The position numbers and the translations under genes are program-made. A stretch of 64,000 nucleotides of DNA, taken from NCBI RefSeq assembly GCF_020216065.1, contig NZ_JAIWNA010000005.1, positions 124,001 to 188,000 on the forward strand, read 5' to 3'. Positions 54,601-63,176 of this stretch are shown here, one piece after another (the first letter of the stretch is position 1; each line of letters begins with the position of its first letter). The notes beneath the pieces are model-generated. The model saw only the letters and a list, made by a program, of their open reading frames with translations. It ran no database searches and had not been told where the DNA came from. Source of the stretch: Nocardia rosealba. GTDB taxonomy: Bacteria > Actinomycetota > Actinomycetes > Mycobacteriales > Mycobacteriaceae.

Positions 54601-56213
54601 TTGCTCAGTACCGTGAACCGGAACTTGAAGGAGCCGTCGAGGGTTTCATCCACACCGGTCACACCGGGCTTGGACACCGCGACCTGCTTGCCCGAGAGCA
54701 GCGGCAGCGTCGGCAGGTGGTTCTGCGCCAGGTCGGCCTGGATCTTCTTGATCAGCTCCACCCGCTTGACCGGATCGGCTTCGGTGAGCTCGGCGGTCAG
54801 CTGGGCGTTGATGCCCGGGTTCTCGAAATGCGACTGCAGGAAGTTGTTCGGGCCGAAGAACGGGGCCAGGTAGTTGTCGCCGTCCGGGAAGTCCGGGTAC
54901 CAGCCGAACTGGTACATCGGGTAGCCGTCGGAGGCGCGTTCCTTCTGGTAGGTGACCCATTCGGTGGACTGCAGGTTCACCTTGAACAGGCCCGACGCCT
55001 CGAGCTGGGACTTGACCGCCGCGTACTCCTCCGAGGAGCTGGAGCCGTAGTGGTCGGGGTTGTACTGCAGGTTCAGCGTCACCGGGGTGGCCACGCCCGC
55101 GTCGGCGAGGAACTTCGCCGCCTTGTCCTTGTCGGGCTTGGCGCCGTAGAGGTCCTTCAACGGCTCGGCCGCGCCGATCATGCCCTGCGGCACATAGCCG
55201 TACGCGGGCTGGTAGGTGCCCTTGTACACACCGGCGGCCAGCGCCTCGCGGTCCACCGACGACGCCATCGCCTTGCGCACGGCCAGCTTCTGCTCGGGGG
55301 TGTTGCCCGGCATGGTGTTCATGTTGAACACGATGTAGCGCAGCTCGCCACCGGGCCCGTCGGTGACCTTCACCTTGGAATCGGCACGCAGGCTGTCGAT
55401 ATCGGTCGGCGTGAACGAGCGGTAGCCGACGTCGATGGCGCCGTTCTGCAGGTCCAGCTTCAGGTTGTCGGAGGTGGCGTAGTACTTGGTGGAGACCGAG
55501 TCGTTCTTCGGCTTACCGAGGATGCCGTTGTAGTCGGCGTTGGCCTTGTACTCGACCAGCTTGTTCTTGTCGTAGGTGCTGATCGTGTACGGGCCCGAAT
55601 AGCCCTTGGCGGCAACGACTTCCTCGTCGGTGGCGACCTTGTCGGCCGGGAACACCTTCTCGTCGACGATCGGTCCGGCCTGGGTGGGCAGGATCGTCGG
55701 GAAGGTCTGATCGTTGGCGACCTTCAGGGTGAACGCGACGGTGAGATCGTCGACCACATCGGTCTTGTCGAGGTTGCCGAGCAGTGCGGCGGGACCGTGC
55801 GGGTCGTTGATCGCGACCATGCGGTCGAAGGAGAACTTGACGCTCTTGGCGGTCAACGGATTACCGTTGGCGAATTTCAGACCCGACTTGATCTTGCAGG
55901 TATACACCGTCGGTGCGGTGAATTCGCATTTCTCCGCCGCATCCGGCTTGGGCGTGGTATCGCCGGGTGCGAAGTTCAGCAGATACGAATAGATCTGGTT
56001 CTCCACGAGCAGCGACCCGTTGTCGTAGGCCGCGGCCGGGTCGAGGGCGAAGATCTTGTCCGTGGTGCCGACGACCAGCCCCGCGCCGGAGCCCGCGTCA
56101 TCGGTGCGTCCCGACCCACAGGCCGCAAGCGAGGCGGCGACAACAGCCGCAACACCCACTGCCGCAGCTTGTTTCGCGCGATTCTTGCGAGCGCTCTTTG
56201 CACTGTTCAACAT
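54597..56213 (-). CDS. Solute-binding lipoprotein, family 5 (DppA/OppA type)
   Basis: A 538-residue lipoprotein receptor of the peptide/nickel-type SBP family 5. The signal peptide ends in lipobox SLAAC (about residue 31), so it is membrane-anchored outside. Family regions: TTDKIFALDPAAAYDN, VYTCKIKSGLKFANGNPLTA, KSVKFSFDRM, and the C-terminal YQFGWYPDFPDGDNYLAPFF. ATG 56213 with GGGA upstream starts the signal peptide; longer in-frame starts do not. It is the first gene of the transporter operon; likely substrates are short peptides, but not proven. Confidence 0.9.
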   Translation of the reverse strand: MLNSAKSARKNRAKQAAAVGVAAVVAASLAACGSGRTDDAGSGAGLVVGTTDKIFALDPAAAYDNGSLLVENQIYSYLLNFAPGDTTPKPDAAEKCEFTAPTVYTCKIKSGLKFANGNPLTAKSVKFSFDRMVAINDPHGPAALLGNLDKTDVVDDLTVAFTLKVANDQTFPTILPTQAGPIVDEKVFPADKVATDEEVVAAKGYSGPYTISTYDKNKLVEYKANADYNGILGKPKNDSVSTKYYATSDNLKLDLQNGAIDVGYRSFTPTDIDSLRADSKVKVTDGPGGELRYIVFNMNTMPGNTPEQKLAVRKAMASSVDREALAAGVYKGTYQPAYGYVPQGMIGAAEPLKDLYGAKPDKDKAAKFLADAGVATPVTLNLQYNPDHYGSSSSEEYAAVKSQLEASGLFKVNLQSTEWVTYQKERASDGYPMYQFGWYPDFPDGDNYLAPFFGPNNFLQSHFENPGINAQLTAELTEADPVKRVELIKKIQADLAQNHLPTLPLLSGKQVAVSKPGVTGVDETLDGSFKFRFTVLSK

Positions 56214-56415
56214 CAGGTCCCATTCTCGAACGCCGCGATGTCGCCGCACCCGGATCACGGGAGCGGCGACGACGCGGTGAGCTAGCGATATAACGAGGGA
56301 CCGTACAGGCGAACCATTACCGCCCAGTTTCAAATCGAGCGAAAAATTACGCGGATGTTATGAACAAATCTTACGTAATTCGGATAGGCCGGAAAATTGT
56401 AGGTACACAACACAA

Positions 56416-56450
56416 AAGGGACCGATCAGGTTTATCCTGACCGGTCCCTT
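56416..56450 (-). terminator. Intrinsic terminator of purF
   Basis: Minus strand: 15-bp stem with one mismatch (AAGGGACCGGTCAGG type, arms 56416-56430 and 56436-56450), 5-base loop, followed by TTTTGTG. Confidence 0.8.
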
Positions 56451-56461
56451 GTGCGGATGGG

Positions 56462-58045
56462 TTATGGGCGGCTGAGCGCGTCGACGTTCACATTGCCGCC
56501 GAGCAGCGCGGCCTCGGACTGGCCCGACAGCATCCCCTCGAGCACGTTCTTGCCGATGGCGGCCTCCTGCGGCAGCTCGATCGGGTACTCGCCGGTGAAG
56601 CAGGCGGTACACAGCCGCGAGGCCGGCTGCTCGGTCGCCGCGATCATGCCCTCGGTGGAGATGTAGCCCAGCGAATCGGCACCGATGGAGCGGCGGACGT
56701 TCTCGACCATCGCCTCGTAGCTGTCGTCGGAACCGCCCGCGCCGTTGGCGATGAGCTCCGCGCGCGAGGCGAAGTCGATGCCGTAGAAGCACGGCCACTT
56801 CACCGGCGGCGACGCGATGCGCACATGGATCTCGAGCGCACCGGCCTCGCGCAGCATCCGGATCAGGGCGCGCTGGGTGTTGCCGCGCACGATGGAGTCG
56901 TCGACGACGATGAGCCGCTTGCCGCGGATCACCTCGCGCAGCGGGTTGAGCTTGAGCCGGATACCGAGCTGACGGATGGTCTGGCTCGGCTGGATGAAGG
57001 TGCGGCCCACATAGGCGTTCTTCATCAGGCCCTGGCCGTACGGAATGCCGGAGCCCTGGGCGTAGCCGACCGCGGCGGGCGTGCCCGACTCGGGCACCGG
57101 GATCACCAGGTCGGCCTCGACCGGGCTCTCCTTGGCCAGTTTGCGGCCGATCTCCACGCGGGTGGAATGCACCGAACGACCAGCGATGGTCGTGTCGGGG
57201 CGCGCCAGGTACACGTATTCGAAGACGCAACCCTTGGGTTCGGGGTTGGCGAAGCGCAGCGAGCGCACACCGTCGGAGTCGATGGCGAGCAGCTCGCCCG
57301 GTTCGATCTCCCGGACGAAGGCGGCGCCGACGATATCGAGCGCGGCCGTCTCCGAGGCGACGACCCACCCGCGATCGAGGCGGCCGAGCACCAGCGGACG
57401 CACACCGTGCGGGTCGCGCGCGGCGTAGAGGGTGTGCTCGTCCATGAACGTCAGGCAGAAGGCGCCGCGCAGTTGCGGCAGCAGTTCCATCGCGGCCTGC
57501 TCGATGCTCGAGTCCGCCGAGGCGTGCGCGAGCAGCGCGGTGACGATGTCGGAGTCGGACGTGGCACCGGTCATCTGCGGGCGACCGTTCACCACACCCG
57601 CACCGATCAGGCCGAGTTCGCGTGCGCGCCCGGCCAATTCGGCGGTGTTCACCAGGTTGCCGTTGTGGCCCAGCGCCAGGCCGGAGCCGACGGCGGTGGT
57701 GCGGAAGATGGGCTGGGCGTTCTCCCAGGTGACCCCACCGGTGGTGGAGTAGCGGCAATGGCCGACCGCGATATGGCCGGGCATGGCGCCGAGCGTCTGC
57801 TCGTCGAAGACCTGGGACACCAGGCCGAGATCCTTGAAGACCAGGATCTGGGAACCGTCGGAGACCGCGATACCGGCCGCCTCCTGTCCGCGATGCTGCA
57901 ACGCGTACAGGCCGTAGTAGGTGAGTTTGGCCACGTCCTCGTCGGGAGCCCAGACGCCGAAGACGCCACACTCCTCGCGAGGCTCGTTTTCGGGCTCGTC
58001 GGAAATGGCGGATGTTGTGTCGATCGTCGGATCGGCGTCGGTCAC
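56462..58045 (-). CDS. purF: Amidophosphoribosyltransferase PurF
   Basis: A 527-residue glutamine-PRPP amidotransferase, the first committed enzyme of purine synthesis. A propeptide of roughly 24 residues precedes the catalytic Cys (REECGVFGVWAPDED), which becomes N-terminal after cleavage, as in the Fe-S-containing Bacillus type. Glutaminase domain: LYALQHRGQEAAGIAV, GHCRYSTTGG; PRTase domain: IVVDDSIVRGNTQRALI; late cysteines RLCTACFTGEYP can bind the Fe-S cluster. GTG 58045 with GGGAGC upstream is preferred over the longer frame. A T-tract terminator follows. Confidence 0.96.
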   Translation of the reverse strand: MTDADPTIDTTSAISDEPENEPREECGVFGVWAPDEDVAKLTYYGLYALQHRGQEAAGIAVSDGSQILVFKDLGLVSQVFDEQTLGAMPGHIAVGHCRYSTTGGVTWENAQPIFRTTAVGSGLALGHNGNLVNTAELAGRARELGLIGAGVVNGRPQMTGATSDSDIVTALLAHASADSSIEQAAMELLPQLRGAFCLTFMDEHTLYAARDPHGVRPLVLGRLDRGWVVASETAALDIVGAAFVREIEPGELLAIDSDGVRSLRFANPEPKGCVFEYVYLARPDTTIAGRSVHSTRVEIGRKLAKESPVEADLVIPVPESGTPAAVGYAQGSGIPYGQGLMKNAYVGRTFIQPSQTIRQLGIRLKLNPLREVIRGKRLIVVDDSIVRGNTQRALIRMLREAGALEIHVRIASPPVKWPCFYGIDFASRAELIANGAGGSDDSYEAMVENVRRSIGADSLGYISTEGMIAATEQPASRLCTACFTGEYPIELPQEAAIGKNVLEGMLSGQSEAALLGGNVNVDALSRP

Positions 58046-58189
58046 CGTTTGCTCCCTGTTCGGGCGGGCTGGGGGCACTCGTCAGTCTACGGGTGAATTG
58101 CCGGTGCGTACCACGGGTGCTCGCATCCCGGCAGCAATCTCCGCGCGGAACACGCTGATCGGCCGCTTCGAGCTGTTACCGTGCCGATT

Positions 58190-59605
58190 GTGACGACGGA
58201 CGACAGTGCAGACGTTGCAGCCGGTGAATCGCGTTCGAACAGTGAGAACGCCAGGTCGACGCCGAGCGATTCCCGCAAGACGTCCGCCCGCGAAGCGATG
58301 TTCGACACATCGACGCGCCCTCGGCGTCACTGGGCCAAGATTGTGTTCGCCCCGACACTGGTGCTCGCCGTGCTCACCGGCCTGCTCGGGGTGATGTACC
58401 TGGGTTATGTGGCCGATCCGGAGAAGAATCTGCACGATTTCCCGGTCGCGCTGGTGAACCTCGATGTGGGCGATGTCCTCGACACCGGTGGTGAGCACCG
58501 CCGGGTCGACTTCGGCAAGCAGGTCACCGACGCGCTCGTCGCGAACGTGCCCGCCGACAAGATCGACCTGCGGGTGGTCGGCAAGCCGGAGTCCGAGCAG
58601 TTGCTGCGTACCGGCCAGGTGTACGGCGCGATCATCATCCCCGGCGACTTCAGCAAACGCCTGGGAATTCTCGGCGCGGGCTCGATCGTGCCGGGCGAGA
58701 TGGAACAGCCCATCATCACCCTGCAGACCAATCCGCGCATGGGCGCCTACGGTGACGCCATCCTGCAGCGGATCGGCGAGCAGGCGCTGGCCGAGGTCGA
58801 CAAGCAGGTCGGCGTCCAGCTGGTCGATCAGGTGCAGGCCACCCTCGCGCAGACGCCGGAGGGCGCGCCCGCGCCGCAGATCTCCGGTGCGGCGATGCTG
58901 AGTCTCGAAAGTCCCATCGACACCGTCACCCAGGAGTACCGACCGCTGCCTCCCGGCACCGGTCAGGGCCTGACGGCGTTCTTCTTCGCCCTGCTCCTGC
59001 TGCTGGCGGGGATGGTGGGGGCGATGGTCATCCACACCATGGTCGACGCCCAGTTCGGTTTCGTACCAACCGAGTACGGGCCGTGGTTCGTGCACTATCC
59101 GACGTCGTCGATCTCCCGGTTCCACACCCTGCTCGTCAAGTGGGGCGTGTCGACGGTTGTCGCGGTGGTGGTTTCGGCGGTGTTCCTGCTGGCGGCGAAG
59201 CTCGTCGGCATGCCGATCGACAATCCGCTCGCCCTGTACCTGTACTCGGTGCTCGCCATGGTCGCGGTCGGCTGGACGGCGCTGATGACGCTGGCCGCAC
59301 TCGGCACGGCGGGTCTGCTGGTGAACCTGGTGCTGTTCGTCATCCTCGGCCTGCCGTCCTCGGGTGGCACCGTGCCCATCGAGGCGACCCCGACCTACCT
59401 GTCCTGGCTGGCCGAATTCGAACCGATGCACCAGGTGTTCCTCGGCGTGCGCTCGATCCTGTACTTCGACGCGAACTACTCGGCCGGCCTCGATCGGGGC
59501 ATCTGGATGGCACTGCTCGGCATCGCGATCGCCGTCGTGGCGGGCACGATCATCACCCGTTACTACGACTACAAGGGCCTGCACCGCAAGAACAACTCCG
59601 ACTGA
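58190..59605 (+). CDS. YhgE/DUF3533-like membrane protein
   Basis: A 471-residue membrane protein. One helix near the N-terminus (IVFAPTLVLAVLTGLLGVMY, about 52-71) precedes a large exported domain of about 190 residues (FPVALVNLDVGD, VGKPESEQLLRTGQVYGAII), then five helices in the C-terminal half (about 265-450). The layout, one helix, extracytoplasmic domain, then a permease-like helix block, is that of YhgE/Pip and SNG1/DUF3533 proteins, distant relatives of ABC-2 exporters. Substrate unknown. GTG 58190 is preferred to GTG 58181 because a TTACCG box lies just upstream. It is divergent from purF. Confidence 0.72.
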   Translation: MTTDDSADVAAGESRSNSENARSTPSDSRKTSAREAMFDTSTRPRRHWAKIVFAPTLVLAVLTGLLGVMYLGYVADPEKNLHDFPVALVNLDVGDVLDTGGEHRRVDFGKQVTDALVANVPADKIDLRVVGKPESEQLLRTGQVYGAIIIPGDFSKRLGILGAGSIVPGEMEQPIITLQTNPRMGAYGDAILQRIGEQALAEVDKQVGVQLVDQVQATLAQTPEGAPAPQISGAAMLSLESPIDTVTQEYRPLPPGTGQGLTAFFFALLLLLAGMVGAMVIHTMVDAQFGFVPTEYGPWFVHYPTSSISRFHTLLVKWGVSTVVAVVVSAVFLLAAKLVGMPIDNPLALYLYSVLAMVAVGWTALMTLAALGTAGLLVNLVLFVILGLPSSGGTVPIEATPTYLSWLAEFEPMHQVFLGVRSILYFDANYSAGLDRGIWMALLGIAIAVVAGTIITRYYDYKGLHRKNNSD

Positions 59606-59629
59606 GCCGTCAGCCGCGCGGGCGGCTCG

Positions 59630-60028
59630 TCAGCGCGGCGTCGGGAGGGGAACGATCGGCAGCCAACCGGCGATTTCCGCCGCCCTGGTCCCGGACGCCG
59701 AGACCGCACCCGAGGACACGGCATCGTCGAACTCCAGCAGCCCGGTGGCCAGCAACAACCACGTCCGCGCATCGGTCTCCACCACATTCGGCGGATTTCC
59801 CCTGGTATGCCGAGGCCCTTCGATGCACTGCACCGCGACGAACGGTGGCACCCGCACCTCCACCGAATGCCCCGGCGCACTCGCCGCCAACGCCCGCGCC
59901 GTCCCCTTCACCGCCGCCCCCAACTCCGTACGCCCCGGCGCGGGCACACTCTCGTCCCCGAGCCACTGCGCCACCGCCAACACCGCCGCCCGCACCTGAG
60001 CGGGATCGACCACATTCCGACCAGCCAT
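59630..60028 (-). CDS. Sterol-carrier-family (SCP) protein
   Basis: A 132-residue protein with the MDSL/sterol carrier-like fold found next to purF in actinobacteria (Rv0807 position): VDPAQVRAAVLAVAQWLG, HSVEVRVPPFVAVQCIEGPR, HTRGNPPNVVETDARTWLLL ending in an amphipathic helix and WLPIVPL. The alternating beta strands and the ARTWLLLATG segment fit SCP2-type lipid-binding domains. It faces the YhgE-like gene tail to tail, 24 bases apart. Role unknown. Confidence 0.78.
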   Translation of the reverse strand: MAGRNVVDPAQVRAAVLAVAQWLGDESVPAPGRTELGAAVKGTARALAASAPGHSVEVRVPPFVAVQCIEGPRHTRGNPPNVVETDARTWLLLATGLLEFDDAVSSGAVSASGTRAAEIAGWLPIVPLPTPR

Positions 60029-60152
60029 GACGTGAAACGCTACCGACCGCCCCCGACAGCAATCGAGAGACCGTATGCCCCGAGTTGCCGGACGCGCCGA
60101 GAAGGGCGAAACCGTCGCCCGAGCATCGCGGTCCGCGACATCGCGGCCGCCT

Positions 60153-60995
60153 CTAGGGCTGGATGGTCAGCGGGCCTCGCAGCCGGCCGATGCCTGATCC
60201 AGCGGCAAGTCGGGTCTCGACGTAGGTGGCCAGGGTCGGCAACAGGGCGCCGCCCGCGTTGATCGTGAGGTGCAGGAGGGCTGGGGCGGTGGCGCTGTCG
60301 GCGCGGCGGCGCAGTGCGCTGAAGATCAGGCCGGCGACGGTGGTCGCGGCCAGGGTGACGGGGAGGGAGTCGCCCGCGGTGCGGGCGGGGTGGATGTGCC
60401 AGAGGGCGAAGTCGGCGGCGCCGACGATGGGCGGGCAGCCGCGGGAATCGAGGAGCGGGTCGAGGGTGGCGCGGAAGACGGCTTCCTCGGCCAGGACCGT
60501 GCCGACGGGAATGTGGACGGCGATCCATTCGAGGGTGGAGGTGTCGGGGACGCGCACCGCGACTTCGGCGGGCAACTTGCGCAGTGCCGGAACGGCCAAG
60601 ACCACGCCGTAACCCGCGAGAACCACCGCAGAACTACCGAGACCCCACCGTAAACCGCTGGCGGACAACCAGTTCGGGCGACCACTGAACACCCCGGTGT
60701 ACGCGCCGGCGAACAGCACGTTGGCCACCGATCGTCCGCGCAGAGGCAGACCGAGGGCAGGCAGAACCCAGTTGTTCCACACCGGCGGTATACACAGCGC
60801 CACACCGACTTCGACCACTCGACGCACTCGAGTGCTCCGCACGCGTGCCCGGCGCCGCATGAACGCGCGCCCGGCTCTCATCTCACGCGCACCGCCCGTT
60901 ACCGGTACCGTCCAGACCCCGGCACCCGATTCATTCGCACAGATCCCGGTGCCCGCTTCCCGCCCGGCCCCAATCACGTTCTCCCCGGCTCTCAC
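60153..60995 (-). CDS. CPBP-family intramembrane metalloprotease
   Basis: A 280-residue membrane protein with a CPBP (Rce1/Abi) domain: the EExxxR motif (VLAEEAVFRATLDPLL), then FALWHIH and the final HLTINAGG, the three blocks that build the glutamate/histidine active site in the membrane. These proteins may process prenylated or bacteriocin-like peptides; the substrate is unknown. GTG 60995 overlaps the stop of the upstream hydrolase (GTGA). ATG 60881 would give a 242-residue protein starting just before a strongly basic stretch (RRRARVRSTRVRR) and is equally likely. Rv0804-type by position. Confidence 0.75.
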   Translation of the reverse strand: MRAGENVIGAGREAGTGICANESGAGVWTVPVTGGAREMRAGRAFMRRRARVRSTRVRRVVEVGVALCIPPVWNNWVLPALGLPLRGRSVANVLFAGAYTGVFSGRPNWLSASGLRWGLGSSAVVLAGYGVVLAVPALRKLPAEVAVRVPDTSTLEWIAVHIPVGTVLAEEAVFRATLDPLLDSRGCPPIVGAADFALWHIHPARTAGDSLPVTLAATTVAGLIFSALRRRADSATAPALLHLTINAGGALLPTLATYVETRLAAGSGIGRLRGPLTIQP

Positions 60996-62719
60996 TTCAC
61001 CTCCCGCTCCAGCTTCTCGGCGGATTCCACTGCCACCCTGGCCTTCTCGACCACATCGGCACTCACCGACTGCCCCGTCACCGCCAACCACCCGTCCAGC
61101 ACGAGGCTCCCGTACCGATGCCCGTGCCCGTCCGACACCCCTTGCGCATTGGTCAGATCGGCCGTGACCTGCCAGAACGTCACGAACGGCGCCCATCGCA
61201 TCTGTGTCGACACATCGTCACCACGTGGTTCACGCAACCAGTCCGGCCGGGTGAGGATCAGGTCCGCCGACCACCACACGATCGGGTCGGAGGGATGCTG
61301 CAGGTAGGCGATGCGGGGCTCGCGCCATACCTCTGGGGAGTCGAAATCCGTTGCGTCATCGGCGAACCGGACGACCAGCCCGTCGGCATACACCGGCGCC
61401 ACCTCTCGCGAACCCGGATCGCGCCGGGCAACGAACTGCCGCCACAGCCGATTGGAATTGGGCGGCCCTACCCACAGCGCCCCGTCGACCTTCTCCCGCA
61501 GATCGGCCAGCCCGTCGAAGGCCTCCTCCGACCCCTGCGACCCGAGACTCTCCCCGTAGACGAACAGCTTGGGCCGCAACTGTTCCGGCTGCGCCGACCA
61601 CCGCCGGTACACCGCGTCGAACAGCTCACGGCTCGCCGCGGCGGCCTTCTCCCGGTCGGACAGAAACGACAACACGCTGGGCAGATACGAGTACTGGGTG
61701 GCCACGATCGACGTGTCACCTCCGTAGAGATATTCGAGCGAACCGGCCGCCATCCCGTTCACCCACCCGGTCCCGGTGGTCGTCACCAGCACCATCGCCG
61801 CCCGCTCGAAGGCCTTGGTCCGCTCGAGTTCGGCCACCGCCAGCTCGGCCGCCGTCTGCTCCCCGCGCACCGATTCCAACCCCACATAGGCCCGGATCGG
61901 TTCGCGCGCAGGCCTTCCCGTCACCGCGGTGATGTCGGCGGCATCGGGACCGTTGGCGACGAACCACCGCCCTTCGAAACCGAGTGTCTCCCAGGGCGCG
62001 AGCGAAGCCGGGCTCCCGGACTTCTCCGGTGCCACGGGCTGCACCGCGTACTCGGTGGTCCGGTCGTTGCGCACGCTGAACGCGGAGTTGGCGACGGCGA
62101 AGAACGCCCGCGAGGCCACCCCGTTGAACACCGTCACCGCGAACACCACCAGCACCAATGCCCCGGCCGACGGCGCCAATTCGCGTGGCACCCGCACCCA
62201 CCGGTTGAGCTGACGGGCCAGCACGAGGATCAGCGCGCGCACCGTCCGATACACCGCGACCACCGCCACCCCCACGGCCACACTGAGCAGCCCGGTCCGC
62301 AGATACGCGGGGGTGGTCGTGCCCTCCATCCCCATCAGCGAGGTGATCTCCCGCTGCCAGCGCGCCGACTGCACGAGCATCCCGGCCGCCACGACCGCGC
62401 ACACCACCAGCACCACGGCCTTGATGGCGTATCGCACCCGGTCAGGCGGCCCCGCCAGCGGAATCCGTGGCCGCGCCCACCGCCGCAACCCCCACTCGAG
62501 CACGCACCCGAGCCCGTAGCCGATGGCCGCGTTGATCCCACTGATGAGCCCCTGGAACAGCCAGTCGCGCGGCACCAGCGACGGCGTCACCGACAGCGCG
62601 AAGAACAGGGTGGCGACGACGAGTCCGGGGTAGTTCAGATCGACGATGTCCTCGACGCGCCGCACCACCCGCTTGCCGCGCGTACGCAGCGTGACGAGGG
62701 TCGACCCGGTCGCAGACAC
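60992..62719 (-). CDS. Membrane alpha/beta-hydrolase (Abhydrolase_9 type)
   Basis: A 575-residue protein. The N-terminal half has five to six helices (about 30-235, the Abhydrolase_9_N region) and the C-terminal half is a hydrolase domain, probably exported or cytoplasmic-facing: AAMVLVTTTGTGWVNGMAAG, the nucleophile Ser in LFVYGESLGSQGSEEAF, WVGPPNSNRLWRQFVARRDP, and the His in GHGHRYGSLVLDGW. Enzymatic substrate unknown. ATG 62719 is likely; the stop overlaps the CPBP gene. A paralog with the same motifs starts beyond the right end of the window, in the same orientation. Confidence 0.85.
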   Translation of the reverse strand: MSATGSTLVTLRTRGKRVVRRVEDIVDLNYPGLVVATLFFALSVTPSLVPRDWLFQGLISGINAAIGYGLGCVLEWGLRRWARPRIPLAGPPDRVRYAIKAVVLVVCAVVAAGMLVQSARWQREITSLMGMEGTTTPAYLRTGLLSVAVGVAVVAVYRTVRALILVLARQLNRWVRVPRELAPSAGALVLVVFAVTVFNGVASRAFFAVANSAFSVRNDRTTEYAVQPVAPEKSGSPASLAPWETLGFEGRWFVANGPDAADITAVTGRPAREPIRAYVGLESVRGEQTAAELAVAELERTKAFERAAMVLVTTTGTGWVNGMAAGSLEYLYGGDTSIVATQYSYLPSVLSFLSDREKAAAASRELFDAVYRRWSAQPEQLRPKLFVYGESLGSQGSEEAFDGLADLREKVDGALWVGPPNSNRLWRQFVARRDPGSREVAPVYADGLVVRFADDATDFDSPEVWREPRIAYLQHPSDPIVWWSADLILTRPDWLREPRGDDVSTQMRWAPFVTFWQVTADLTNAQGVSDGHGHRYGSLVLDGWLAVTGQSVSADVVEKARVAVESAEKLEREVK

Positions 62720-62852
62720 CGATCAAGTATGGCTGGCGGGCGCGCCAGGGGCAGTCGTTGTGAGTGGTGGGTCGGTCACTTTCGGCAAGTACCCATCGCC
62801 GGTGAGTAGTTTCACGCGCCCGCGCGAATCCTGCGCCGCCCATGCTTGTTCC

Positions 62853-63143
62853 ATGAGCACTCCCAATGCCAAGCCGAAGAACACCACGGCCTACATGGCC
62901 CAGGCCGCAATCGCCTTCGCCGTCAGCCTGTTCGGCACCGGCGCGGGCATCGCCTACCTGCCGCTGGACGGCTGGCAGCGCGCCTTCCTCGCCATGTCGG
63001 GCCTGTTCCTGGTGACGAGCTGCTTCACCCTCGCCAAGGTGGTGCGCGATCAGCAGGAAACCCAGACCGTGATGAGCCGCCTCGACGAGGCACGCATCGA
63101 ACAGCTGATCGCCGAACACAATCCGTTCAAGTCGGTGTCGTAG
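62853..63143 (+). CDS. YiaA/YiaB two-helix membrane protein
   Basis: A 96-residue protein of the YiaA/B type: two membrane helices (AYMAQAAIAFAVSLFGTGAG and FLAMSGLFLVTSCFTLAKVV, about 14-35 and 45-65) followed by the helical tail RDQQETQTVMSRLDEARIEQ. Function unknown. ATG 62853 follows a CATGCT box by six bases and no ribosome binding site is seen, so it may be leaderless. It lies alone between two paralogous hydrolase genes on the other strand. Confidence 0.78.
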   Translation: MSTPNAKPKNTTAYMAQAAIAFAVSLFGTGAGIAYLPLDGWQRAFLAMSGLFLVTSCFTLAKVVRDQQETQTVMSRLDEARIEQLIAEHNPFKSVS

Positions 63144-63147
63144 CCGC

Positions 63148-63176
63148 AAGTAGCCGATCGAGGGGTTCGGCTACTT
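63148..63176. terminator. Bidirectional terminator hairpin between convergent genes
   Basis: 10-bp stem AAGTAGCCGA (63148-63157) with TCGGCTACTT (63167-63176), overlapping the stop of the minus-strand hydrolase. It serves both genes. Confidence 0.55.
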
